NCBI RefSeq assembly: GCF_900099935.1
Contig: NZ_FNEK01000016.1
Coordinates: 29,677-93,676, forward strand
Origin: Aliiruegeria lutimaris
GTDB lineage: Bacteria; Pseudomonadota; Alphaproteobacteria; Rhodobacterales; Rhodobacteraceae
DNA: 64,000 nucleotides
Reading direction: 5' to 3'
This document shows, piece after piece, positions 33,587 through 42,029 of this stretch; positions within the stretch are counted from its first letter, which is position 1; the number at the start of each line of letters is the position of its first letter. The notes under the pieces are model-generated. The model did no database searches and was not told where the DNA came from. It saw only the letters and a program-made list of their open reading frames with translations. Made by a program: the position numbers and the translations under genes.

Positions 33587-36046
33587 CTATCCCGCAGGCG
33601 CCGTGAAGACGGTCGTCGCGGGGACTTCGCCTTCGAACTTCTCGATATCGGCGAGCGCGGTGTGGCCGCAATTGCCTTGAGCGAGGCTGGAGGTGCCGAT
33701 GCCGACCGTCAGCGTGTTGACGTCGCCATAGACGCACAGTGCGCCGACTTCGCCGCCGGGTGCCGGGTCGTACCAGCCGCCCTCGTTGACCACGATCACG
33801 CTCGGGCGGATGTCGTCGGTGACCTTCGCGCCCGCGAGCATCTGCCCACGGTCGTTGAAGATGCGGACGATATCGCCATCCGAGATCCCCTTGGCTGCCG
33901 CGTCCTGGCTGTTGATCAGGCAAGGTTCGCGTCCGGCGATCGCGTAGGTCTCGCGCAGCGAGGTGCCGCAAAGTTGCGAGTGCAGCCGCGAGTTCGGGTG
34001 TGCCGTGTCGACATGGAAGGGATATTTCGCCCCTTCCCCGCCAAGCCGTTCGATCGGTTCCATCCACATCGGGTGCGGGCCGCAATCGTCATAGCCCATT
34101 TTCTCGATGTTGCGCGAATAGATCTCGATCAGGCCGGATGGCGTGCCGAGCGGCTCGAGCAGCGGATCCTCGCGGAAGTCCGCGTAGCGCACGAACTGCT
34201 TGGACGACTCGGGGATCTCGAACTCGATGATACCCTTCTCCCAGAAATCGTCGAAGGAGGGCACCTCGATGCCGCGCCCCGGGGCCTGTTCGGCCGCAGA
34301 CTCGTAGAAGCTGCGGATCCAGCCCATCTCGTCCTTGCCTTCCGTGAACTTGTCCCGCGCCCCGAGCTTCTCGGAGATATCGGCAAAGATGTCGAAATCG
34401 TTGCGGGCCTCGTACATCGGCTCGATCACCTGCTTCATCGCCACGATGGCGCGGGCCGAGTAATCGCCGACATTCTCGATGTCGTTGCGCTCGTAGGACG
34501 AAGTGGCCGGCAGGACGATATCGGCGAAGCGCGCGGTCGGCGTCCACTGGAAGTCCTGTACGACGACGGTTTCCAGTTTCTGCCAGGCTTCGACCATGCC
34601 GGGGGTGCCGGGGTGGTGGGCAAAGGGGTTGCCGCCCACCCAGTAGACCATCTTCACTTCCGGGTACTTCTGGGTCTTGCCGTTGAAGTTGAAGTCCGTG
34701 CCCGGGTTCATGATCATTTCGACAACGCGGGAGACCGGGATCGATGCCGCACCGGCTTCGGTGAGCCATGCCGCCCCTTCGACCGCCGCACCGCCATCGG
34801 AGATGCCCGGAAGCACGATCGAATTGGCCGAGGGCGCACCGCCGTTGGCGTAGTGATAGCTGAGGCCGAAGCCGCCGCCGGGCAGGCCGATCTGGCCAAG
34901 CATCGAGGCGAGCGTGACCAGCATCCAGTGCGTCTGTTCGCCATGGTGCTGACGCTGGACCGACCAGCCGCTCGACAGCATCGTGCGGTTGGACTGGAAC
35001 AGCTTGGCAAGTTCGACGATCTTCTCGGCCGGCACTTCGCAAATTTCGGCGGCCCATTCCGGCGTCTTCGGTACACCGTCGCTTTCACCTGTCAGGTAAG
35101 GCAGGAACTTGTCGAAGCCGGTGGTGTGCTCGTCGAGAAACTCTTCGTCATGCAGCCCTTCGGAATAGAGCGCATGTGCCATGCCGAGCATCAATGCGAC
35201 GTCGGTATGCGGCCGGATCGGGATCCACTCTGCATCGAAGAACTTCGCGGTGTGGGATCTCCACGGGTCGATGCAGATGACCTTTTTACCGGTCTTCTTG
35301 AACTCCTCCATGTAGGTGTAGCCGTCGTGATCGGCGACGGTCCAGCCGATCTGGTTGGTGCGCACCGGGTCGGCACCCCAGAAGACCAGCACATCGGTCG
35401 ATTCAACGACCACCGGCCAGACGGTCTGCTGTTCGTAGACCTCCAGCGTGCCCATCACGTGCGGCATGATGATCTGGCTGGCGCCGGTGGAATAGTCGCC
35501 GGAGGCGTTCACGAAGGAACCGTTCAGACCGAGGTTCAGCATCCGCCGCATCAGGCTCTGGCAGTTATGCAGCTTGCCCGAGCTCTTCCAGCCATAGGAA
35601 CCGCCGAAAATGCCCGTCGGGCCGTACGTGTCCGAGACGCGCTTGAGTTCATTGGTGACAAGCTCCAGCGCCTCGTCCCAGCTCACGCGCACGAAATCGC
35701 CCGCACCGCGGGTTTCCGGGCTGGCGCCGGCACCGCCTTCGAGGAAGGCGCGGCGCACCATCGGATACTGGATGCGCGACGGCGACATCACCGAGTCCAT
35801 GATGCCAGGCAGCTGGTGGGAGGGGTGCGGGTCGCCTTCCCAGGGCCGTACGTCGACCCATTTGCCGCCTTCGACCTTGGCGTAGAATACGCCCCAGTGC
35901 GATCCGGTCAGTACCTCGCCATCGGCGACTGCCGCCCGTGCCGGGTTCACCCAGGCCGCCGGCGCAAGTGCGCCGAGCGCACCGATCGCGGTTGCGCCCT
36001 GGAGCAAGGTTCGCCGTGTCATTCCGTGAGTTTTCGTGCCGGACAT
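33587..36046 (-). CDS. dorA: Periplasmic DMSO/TMAO reductase, molybdopterin subunit
   Basis: Terminal reductase of 819 residues with bis-MGD molybdenum cofactor, for anaerobic respiration with DMSO or TMAO. Twin-arginine signal MTRRTLLQGATAIGALG (about 9-39), so it is exported folded. Family blocks: GGSYGWKSSGKLHNCQ (Tyr151/Trp153, the Tyr-Gly-Trp seen in DorA-type enzymes), GDYSTGASQ with the expected Mo-ligand Ser186, WGADPVRTNQIGW, ADIVLPATSSYERND, and GLIEIYSRNI near the substrate funnel. ATG 36046 is preceded by GGAGGAAAACA; an in-frame ATG at 36073 lacks that. Downstream of dorC with 227 bp between. No TorD/DorD chaperone gene is in the window. Confidence 0.95.
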   Translation of the reverse strand: MSGTKTHGMTRRTLLQGATAIGALGALAPAAWVNPARAAVADGEVLTGSHWGVFYAKVEGGKWVDVRPWEGDPHPSHQLPGIMDSVMSPSRIQYPMVRRAFLEGGAGASPETRGAGDFVRVSWDEALELVTNELKRVSDTYGPTGIFGGSYGWKSSGKLHNCQSLMRRMLNLGLNGSFVNASGDYSTGASQIIMPHVMGTLEVYEQQTVWPVVVESTDVLVFWGADPVRTNQIGWTVADHDGYTYMEEFKKTGKKVICIDPWRSHTAKFFDAEWIPIRPHTDVALMLGMAHALYSEGLHDEEFLDEHTTGFDKFLPYLTGESDGVPKTPEWAAEICEVPAEKIVELAKLFQSNRTMLSSGWSVQRQHHGEQTHWMLVTLASMLGQIGLPGGGFGLSYHYANGGAPSANSIVLPGISDGGAAVEGAAWLTEAGAASIPVSRVVEMIMNPGTDFNFNGKTQKYPEVKMVYWVGGNPFAHHPGTPGMVEAWQKLETVVVQDFQWTPTARFADIVLPATSSYERNDIENVGDYSARAIVAMKQVIEPMYEARNDFDIFADISEKLGARDKFTEGKDEMGWIRSFYESAAEQAPGRGIEVPSFDDFWEKGIIEFEIPESSKQFVRYADFREDPLLEPLGTPSGLIEIYSRNIEKMGYDDCGPHPMWMEPIERLGGEGAKYPFHVDTAHPNSRLHSQLCGTSLRETYAIAGREPCLINSQDAAAKGISDGDIVRIFNDRGQMLAGAKVTDDIRPSVIVVNEGGWYDPAPGGEVGALCVYGDVNTLTVGIGTSSLAQGNCGHTALADIEKFEGEVPATTVFTAPAG

Positions 36047-36150
36047 TTGTTTTCCTCCGTTCATCGGATGCATTCCTCCCGCGGCGCAACATGTCTGGAC
36101 ACAGGCCGAGACTCAGGCGTTGCGCGCATGCCGTAAGGTTAGAGACGTGG

Positions 36151-36211
36151 TGTAAACAGGGTTCCGGAAGGAGGTGAACCGGCTGTAAATTTCTGTAAAC
36201 AGGATGTAAAC
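36151..36211. promoter_or_regulatory. Phased TGTAAAC direct repeats between dorC and dorA
   Basis: TGTAAAC at 36151-36157, GGTGAAC at 36173-36179, TGTAAAT at 36184-36190, TGTAAAC at 36194-36200 and TGTAAAC at 36205-36211. Start-to-start distances are 22, 11, 10 and 11, so the copies sit on one face of the helix. Direct (not inverted) repeats at about one turn are the binding style of OmpR-family regulators such as TorR. Likely DorR sites driving dorA separately from dorC. Confidence 0.75.
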
Positions 36212-36273
36212 GGACGTGGCCGATACCACCCTGTGTTGTCCGCGGCGCGGTCGCGAAACCGCGCCGGGATCTG

Positions 36274-37446
36274 TCAGTGGTGCGCCCCGGCGCCGCCGGT
36301 ATCGCTGGCATGCATCTGCAGGAATTTCTGCAGGAAGCGGTACTGTTCCTTGTCGAGCGCGATGAAGCGTTCCATTGCCTTCAGCGTGCCGATCCACTGG
36401 TTGGCCAGCAGGTGTTCGGGCGGCACGGCGGAGTGGCAGACCCCGCAGGTGGCGTTGTTCATCTCGGAGCCGTAGGCCCAGAGATCGTCGATGCTGTCGA
36501 GAAGGTCCGACTTGTCGATCCACACATCCAGGCTCACCTTATGCCAGACCAGATCGGTGTCGGGGTCCGTCTCGGTGCTGTGGCGGGTGATGCTTTCGGC
36601 GGCGTCTGTCTTGGCCGTCGCGGTAAAGATGCGCTGGCCGCGCAGTTCGTAAATGACCTTGTCCACGCCGTCCTGTTGCCAGCCGTCGATGCGAACCTTC
36701 AGAAGGTCGCCACTGCGCTCCAGTACCTGCAGATGCGTCGCCGCCAGGATCTGGCCGGTGCTGTTGTCGTCCGCCTTTGCGTCTTCGGCGGAGAGGTAAT
36801 GCGGTTTGGTTTGCAGCACGTAGAGTTCGTCAGCCTTCGCGTCCTGCTCGGCGGCCCGCGCCGTCAGGTCCTCGAAGGTCTTCTTGTAGCCTTGCGACAT
36901 GTCCGGCAGCTTGTGTGCAATGCCCTTGTGACAGTCGATACAGGTCTCGCCCTTTTCGAATCCGGCTTGCATCAGCTTGGCTGCCTCGGGGTCCTGTTTC
37001 TCGAAATCCATCGCGTGTTCGACATGGCAGCTCCGGCATTCGCGCGAGTCGCTGGCCTTCATCTCGTCCCAGACCCGTTCCGCCATTTCCAGCCGGTGTG
37101 CTTCGAACTTCTCCGGCGTGTCGATCGTGCCTTTGAAGGAGCTATAGGCCTCGCCGAGCGCGCGGTAATGGTCGACCACCCATGGCACGAAGGGTTCGGG
37201 CACGTGGCAATCGGCACAGCCGGCCTGTACGCCTGAAGCGTTCGAGTAATGCACAGAAAGCTTGTATTCCTCGTAGGCGGGCGCCAGCTCGTGACAGGAG
37301 ACACAGAACTCGGTATTTTCCGTCGCCTCGAGCGCGGTATGCGCGCCGACGAGCCCGATGGCCCCGATCAGGATGCCGATCGCCAGCAGGAAGCCAGTGG
37401 ACAGCACACCCGAAGGGGTCCAAAGCCAGGTCCAGAATCGTTTCAT
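36274..37446 (-). CDS. dorC: Membrane-anchored pentaheme c-type cytochrome (DorC/TorC)
   Basis: Quinol oxidase of 390 residues that feeds electrons to DorA. An N-terminal TM anchor (about 11-35) precedes a NapC/NirT-like tetraheme domain with CVSCH, CADCH, CRSCH and CIDCH, and a C-terminal domain with a fifth heme site CGVCH. ATG 37446 is preceded by GGAGGTGTGCGGC; the open frame runs 15 codons further but without a site. First gene of the dor operon, divergent from the response regulator. The C-terminal 200 residues have a paralogue encoded at 32849-33535. Confidence 0.95.
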   Translation of the reverse strand: MKRFWTWLWTPSGVLSTGFLLAIGILIGAIGLVGAHTALEATENTEFCVSCHELAPAYEEYKLSVHYSNASGVQAGCADCHVPEPFVPWVVDHYRALGEAYSSFKGTIDTPEKFEAHRLEMAERVWDEMKASDSRECRSCHVEHAMDFEKQDPEAAKLMQAGFEKGETCIDCHKGIAHKLPDMSQGYKKTFEDLTARAAEQDAKADELYVLQTKPHYLSAEDAKADDNSTGQILAATHLQVLERSGDLLKVRIDGWQQDGVDKVIYELRGQRIFTATAKTDAAESITRHSTETDPDTDLVWHKVSLDVWIDKSDLLDSIDDLWAYGSEMNNATCGVCHSAVPPEHLLANQWIGTLKAMERFIALDKEQYRFLQKFLQMHASDTGGAGAHH

Positions 37447-37518
37447 GCCGCACACCTCCGAAAAAGGGCGCAGAGGACATTCCGCCTGCACCAGACATGG
37501 AGTTTGTTAGACGATCAC

Positions 37519-37579
37519 TGTAAATCCGCTGTTTTCCGGATTTGAATGGCCTGTAGAAAATTGTAAACACGATGTGAAC
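37519..37579. promoter_or_regulatory. Phased TGTAAAC-like repeats between dorC and its response regulator
   Basis: Six heptamers with start positions 37519 (TGTAAAT), 37530 (TGTTTTC), 37541 (TTTGAAT), 37552 (TGTAGAA), 37562 (TGTAAAC) and 37573 (TGTGAAC): spacing 11, 11, 11, 10, 11. Same heptamer as in the dorC-dorA gap. The array fills the divergent promoter, and the last copy ends 17 bp before the regulator start, which suggests autoregulation. Confidence 0.75.
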
Positions 37580-37596
37580 AGGAAGGAGTATCGCGG

Positions 37597-38319
37597 ATGG
37601 ACGCCCCAAAGCGCGTGTTGATCGTCGAGGACGATCCGACCAGCCTCGAGCTCATGGCCGGCTATTTCGAGGTCGAGGGGTTCCGGGTGCTCCGGGCCAG
37701 TGATGGCGACGAGATGGATGTTGCCCTGCGCAGAGCCAACGTGGACCTGTTGTGCCTGGATATCCGGCTGCCGGGCCGCGACGGCCTCAGCCTGTTGCGC
37801 GAATTGCGGCGGTCCTCCGATCTGCCGGTCATCGTCATCAGCGCGAAAACCGAGGATGTCGACCGAATCGTCGCGTTGGAGGTCGGAGCGGATGACTACC
37901 TCCAGAAGCCCTACAATCCCCGCGAGTTGCTGGCGCGCGCCAACAATATCCTCCGGCGCGTGGGGCGTTCCGCCCAGGCGCCGGAAAGCGAGGACCAGAA
38001 TTACGGTTTCAACGGTTGGGTGCTCACCCCCGCCGCCCGAAGGCTGACTGCGCCCGATGGCAGCGATGTCCACCTGACCCGCGGCGAATACGAACTGCTG
38101 TTTGCCCTGCTGCGGCACCGGGGCCGGGTCATGCAGCGCGATGCCTTGCTCGATGCGCTGAGTGGCCGGGAGAGGGATCCGTTCGACCGAACCGTCGACG
38201 TTCTCGTCGGGCGACTGCGCAAGAAGATCGAGCGCGACCCGAAGAATCCCGATCTCATCATCACGGTGCACGGGATCGGCTACGTGTTCCTGGAACGCGC
38301 AGCCGAAAAAGCGATCTGA
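37597..38319 (+). CDS. dorR: OmpR-family response regulator, TorR/DorR-like
   Basis: Regulator of 240 residues. Receiver about 1-120: IVEDDPTS, Asp55 in LCLDIRLPGRDGLSLLREL, Ser82 in VIVISAKTED, Lys104 in LQKPYNPREL. Winged helix about 135-235: LTRGEYELLFALLRHRGRV, DPFDRTVDVLVGRLRKKIE, TVHGIGYVF. The combination closely resembles TorR. ATG 37597 follows AAGGAG. Divergent from dorCA and cognate, by location, of the hybrid kinase at the end of that operon. Expected to bind the phased TGTAAAC repeats on both sides of dorC. Confidence 0.9.
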   Translation: MDAPKRVLIVEDDPTSLELMAGYFEVEGFRVLRASDGDEMDVALRRANVDLLCLDIRLPGRDGLSLLRELRRSSDLPVIVISAKTEDVDRIVALEVGADDYLQKPYNPRELLARANNILRRVGRSAQAPESEDQNYGFNGWVLTPAARRLTAPDGSDVHLTRGEYELLFALLRHRGRVMQRDALLDALSGRERDPFDRTVDVLVGRLRKKIERDPKNPDLIITVHGIGYVFLERAAEKAI

Positions 38320-38368
38320 TGGCTTCAAGTCTTCTTGGTCAGTGACCAGTCTGCCGGGCGTTTGAACC

Positions 38369-39859
38369 CTAGCGGCATCCGCCGCCGGCCCAGTTGCGCA
38401 AAACGTCCTTGAAGCCGCCGCCGAAAGGGTGCTGCTTGCTGAGCGCGCGTGTCCCGGCATCGGCGAGATAGGTTTTCGCCTGATCGCACAGCGCCTCAGC
38501 CGTCCATTCGTGACAGGATGCGCAAGGACGGTTCTTCCAAACCCCTTCCGGCAATCCCGGGATGGGCGGAAAGAGCGGTGAGCTGTCCACGAGCATGGCG
38601 ATGGACTTGCCATTGAGTACCGGGTCGCCATGGGCCAGCAGCGCCTCCAGCGTCACATCCCCGGGGGCGGTCGGTGTCACGGGCGGTGTCTCAACCTGTG
38701 AGGGCTGCCGTGCAACGGTCTGGGGCTCGGCGCCCTTTGCCGCCAATGCGGCCATCTCCATCGTGGCCAATTCGGCGAAGACGCCGGTCGGGAAGGCGTC
38801 GAGATAGGCGCGGTACTCCTCGATCCGGCCGGAGATCTGGGCCGCTTCGATCATCTCCCGCTCGCGCGCATCGGCGTCCGAAGGCGGCGCGCTTGCCGGG
38901 GCGGCGGCCGCCGTCTTTTCCGCTTCCGGTTCCTGCTCGCCATCCAGCGCCTGCGTCAGAAGCTCGCGCGCGGCATCGAAATGCTCGCTCTCGGGATAGG
39001 TTCGCAGGAAAAGCACGATCTGCACCGGGTCTCCGGAGGCCCTGATCGATTCAAAGAACTCGTCGGCGGCAAGTTGTTCCGGCTTCTCCTGGAGCGCAGG
39101 CGTGAATTGGAAATCGACGGTCAGCGACGAGGTGTCCCACGGCGTCTGCCGGCCATTGGTCGCTTCGAGCACCTTGCTGCGCACCCGCTTGAAGGCCTGT
39201 TCCACCGGCAGGCCGGGGCTGTCCATCTCGGTCACGAGCGCCGAGGTGAAGGGGGAATTGGAGCCGACCCCATCCATGGCGACGCTGCCCGGCGCGGTCG
39301 AATAGGCCATGAATGTGCCGGTCGGCGCCTTCATCTCCGCGAGACCATTGTCGTTCATGTCCGGCACGTCGACGAAGGGGTTGTTTCTGCAGGCATCAAG
39401 GATGACGAGGTTGGCGTGGTTTCGCGCCGACGCCATCTGGCGCAGGATCGCGTCTGCCCGCACCGCCACGAGCCCGAGGTCGGCGGCATCGGTGAGCAGG
39501 ACATCGACCGGCAGCAGGTAGTTGGCGCCGAAACTCTGCACCGCGTGCCCGGCATAGTAGAAAAGTCCGGTGGTTTCCGCGCCATTCGCCCGCAGATCGC
39601 GTCCGAACTGGGCAATGGCTCGGTTGAGCCTCACCTGGTCGGCATCGGTCAGCAAGGTGACTTCGAACCCCTTGGAGGTCAGCGCGGCTGCCACAAGGCG
39701 CGCATCGGACGCCGGGTTGTCGAGCGGCGAGACGGACATGTAGCTCTCGTTGCCCACGACCAGCGCGAGCCGGGGTTCGGCAATGGCTGTGGTCACCAAT
39801 GCCTGAAATGCCGTCACAGCGAGAAACAGCCGTAGGATCGGAACAATTAAAGGGATCAT
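38369..39859 (-). CDS. Exported caspase-like (peptidase C14) protein with C-terminal CxxCH motif
   Basis: Protein of 496 residues. Signal peptide about 1-27; caspase p20-like domain about 28-255 with catalytic His105 in FYYAGHAVQ and Cys157 in VILDACRNNP, so the dyad is intact. A linker rich in Ala, Pro and Glu (about 300-420) follows. The C-terminus (about 430-496) has PCASCHEWTAEALC at about 445-458, which looks like a c-type heme site, and ends in GGGCR. Caspase-like proteins cleave after basic or acidic residues; targets here are unknown. It starts 6 bp after the stop of the YceI-OmpA gene, so they form one operon. A signal peptide makes the protein periplasmic, where heme attachment would be possible. 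Confidence 0.83.
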   Translation of the reverse strand: MIPLIVPILRLFLAVTAFQALVTTAIAEPRLALVVGNESYMSVSPLDNPASDARLVAAALTSKGFEVTLLTDADQVRLNRAIAQFGRDLRANGAETTGLFYYAGHAVQSFGANYLLPVDVLLTDAADLGLVAVRADAILRQMASARNHANLVILDACRNNPFVDVPDMNDNGLAEMKAPTGTFMAYSTAPGSVAMDGVGSNSPFTSALVTEMDSPGLPVEQAFKRVRSKVLEATNGRQTPWDTSSLTVDFQFTPALQEKPEQLAADEFFESIRASGDPVQIVLFLRTYPESEHFDAARELLTQALDGEQEPEAEKTAAAAPASAPPSDADAREREMIEAAQISGRIEEYRAYLDAFPTGVFAELATMEMAALAAKGAEPQTVARQPSQVETPPVTPTAPGDVTLEALLAHGDPVLNGKSIAMLVDSSPLFPPIPGLPEGVWKNRPCASCHEWTAEALCDQAKTYLADAGTRALSKQHPFGGGFKDVLRNWAGGGCR

Positions 39860-39865
39860 GCGGTG

Positions 39866-40924
39866 CTATTCCACGATCGAGAATTCGATACGGCGGTTCC
39901 GCCAGCGGCCGCGCTCGGTGCTGTTGTCGGCAACCGGGCGGATCTCGCCATAGCCGGCGATCTGCATCCGTGCGTTCTCGACGCCCTTGCCCTCCAGATA
40001 GGCGGCAACCGACTTCGCACGCCTCTCGGAAAGGCGCAGATTGGCGCGCTCGGGACCGACGCTGTCCGTGTGTCCGCCGATTTCAATCGACAGGTCCGGG
40101 CAGCGCCCGACGATTTCGGCCAGAGAGTCGAGCATTGGCGCGCTTTTCGCCTCGAGTCGGGCCGAGCCGGAGGCGAAGTAGATCTCGTTGGCCTCGGACA
40201 CGGTCAGGAACCGGTTCTGGCATTCTTCCAACGCCAGCTGGCCGCTGCTTTCAAGCGCACGCGATCCCGTGGCGGCAGTGGCCGCGGCTGTCCGAACAGG
40301 CGTATTACCCGCCCCGTTGCGCAGGAAACGGAAATCGAAGCTGACCGTGGCCGAGGGAATAATCGGCAGGCCGGCGGCCTCCTCAAGTTTCTTCCACCCG
40401 TTTTCGAGGCCGAAATCGGCAACCGAGACCGAAACCGGTGCGGCCGCGGAGATATAGACCTCGTTCTCGTTCAGCAGGGTCACGATCACATCGGATACGA
40501 ATGTCTTCTGCACCCCGTGCAGGTCCAGAACGTATTCCAGCGAAATCCGCTTGCGCCCCACCTCCGGCAGGTCGGCAAAATCGGCGGCATCGAGCTCCGC
40601 AAGGATGGTTGCGCGCGGGTGCAGGAATGTCTCGAAGAACAGGAAGCGCATGCGGACATTGCGGAGATCGATCTTGGTGTCGATGGATTCCAGGTGGACG
40701 GTTATCTCGACCTCCCCCGTTTCCTCGATTGTCCCGTCGAGCGCGGCGAAACTGCTGGTTTCCACCTTCGTCGCGTCCTTGATCGACAGGAAGGACAGGG
40801 CCGATTGTTCCGCGTCGAGCGTCCAGCCGCCGGCAAATGGATCGGGCGCAGCCCAAGCTCCGGTTGCCGAAATTGACAAGCCGAGGGAAAATGACAGCGC
40901 AGAAATATACGCAGCAAAATTCAT
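39866..40924 (-). CDS. YceI-like domain fused to an OmpA peptidoglycan-binding domain
   Basis: Exported protein of 352 residues. Signal peptide about 1-25 (cleaving after AWA); residues about 30-205 resemble the YceI lipid-binding barrel (GGWTLDAEQSALSFLSIK, MRFLFFETFLHPRATI, YVLDLHGVQKTF); residues about 240-352 are an OmpA-type domain (EIYFASGSARLEAKSAPML, LSIEIGGHTDSVGPERANL, LSERRAKSVAAYL, RWRNRRIEFSIVE). It would hold a polyisoprenoid or other lipid near the peptidoglycan. Upstream partner of the caspase-like gene. The YceI assignment rests on pattern and length and is less certain than OmpA. Confidence 0.8.
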   Translation of the reverse strand: MNFAAYISALSFSLGLSISATGAWAAPDPFAGGWTLDAEQSALSFLSIKDATKVETSSFAALDGTIEETGEVEITVHLESIDTKIDLRNVRMRFLFFETFLHPRATILAELDAADFADLPEVGRKRISLEYVLDLHGVQKTFVSDVIVTLLNENEVYISAAAPVSVSVADFGLENGWKKLEEAAGLPIIPSATVSFDFRFLRNGAGNTPVRTAAATAATGSRALESSGQLALEECQNRFLTVSEANEIYFASGSARLEAKSAPMLDSLAEIVGRCPDLSIEIGGHTDSVGPERANLRLSERRAKSVAAYLEGKGVENARMQIAGYGEIRPVADNSTERGRWRNRRIEFSIVE

Positions 40925-42029
40925 ACCGTTTCCTTCGCGCCTCGCGGCGCTTCTGTTCGCGTTATCGGTAGCCTAGCCGAAACTTTGACAAAGCCCCAAC
41001 AGAAAGCATGTGGGCGGATACACCAGAGCGTGATCCGAGTTGCTTCGCTCATTACTTGCGCCAGCAGGCGTGAAACTTTCCCCGGCAAGCGACGATACGC
41101 TGCCTGATTGGCGCTCCGTAGGCAGCGAAACCGCGCCCTGGTTACACTTTTTGCAGTCTGGTTTGTTGCCGACGACGTTTTTTAGATGAAATTTCTTCGG
41201 CTGGCTGGCCTTCCGGTCGCGGCGAGCGAGTACCTCTCGACCACGCTCGGCGATCAATGCCGCGACGAGCCGTGGACGGGCCAGTCTGACACCGTGAGCT
41301 GATGCCTCTCGAAGGAGAGCGGCAAGTTCGGCAACAGCATCGATTATCGCAACGAGATGCTCTGCGACTGCGCCGCCGATAGAGGCGAGCCGGACTATTT
41401 CGGCGGGCAGGCCGCTTGCAGCCCGGTTCTGGGCGAGATCAGCTTCGGAACGGCACGGGTTCAGTTCGATTACGTCGACCGGCCCGACCCGGTCATCGCG
41501 GCACGGCTCGGGCGGTTGCGGGTGCTGGATAAACACCTGTCCACGATCACGACGCTCGTGCAGAGCGGCCATATCGAGCTTGAGCATTCCCGCTAACGGT
41601 TCCTTTGCAATGCCAGCGACCGAATGACGGCACATTCAACGATTGGCGTCGGGCTTATGGCAAAGCACTCAGCCGTTATCGACGCTGCGTTCCTACGCAT
41701 CGTCATGGGCGCAGCTGTTTCACAACCCGGGCGCGACCACGCTGCCGAAATGGGTGTGGATCGCGAAGGGCGTCGGAAGTTTCTACGCGTCTTTCGGGTG
41801 CTCTCCGGAGATGTCAGACGCGGGTGTTTTCGGTGAAATCGAAAAGTTTCTCGACAAGTCCTGTCGAGGATTCTCTAATCGCGGGCAGTACTTCCGAAGG
41901 CGAGGGTCGAACCAAGTCCGACAATACACGACGACCGGAGACATTCTGTTTGCTCCGCAAAACGTCCCGAGATCACGCTCGCGGGGCGAAAAAAAGAAAA
42001 TCAAAACTGCCAAATCAATGGGGAACGCT
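40925..42029. other. 1.1-kb region without an intact gene; possible gene remnants
   Basis: No complete gene is recognised. On the plus strand a frame opened by ATG 41186 (MKFLRLAGLPVAASEYLSTT) meets TGA at 41300-41302 but stays open in the same frame to 41596 (FGNSIDYRNEMLCDCAADRG, YVDRPDPVIAARLGRLRVLD), as a broken gene would. A second protein-like stretch at about 41670-41830 (SYASSWAQLFHNPGATTLPK, WVWIAKGVGSFYASFG) is open into the next gene but has no start of its own. I do not recognise either. The minus strand also has a 220-codon open frame (40973-41635) of poor amino-acid quality. The last 150 bp become AT-richer and should hold the promoter of the Liv-type operon. Confidence 0.45.

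Noticed and set aside
33662..36136. An 824-codon open frame antisense to dorA
   Set aside because: Third-position GC shadow of dorA; its amino-acid text is rich in Arg, Gly, His and Asp without any motif. Similar shadows lie opposite the helicase, PTS and hybrid kinase genes.
40973..41635. A 220-codon minus-strand gene
   Set aside because: Composition is repetitive Ala/Arg/Leu with no motif and no ribosome binding site; it overlaps a more protein-like plus-strand frame.
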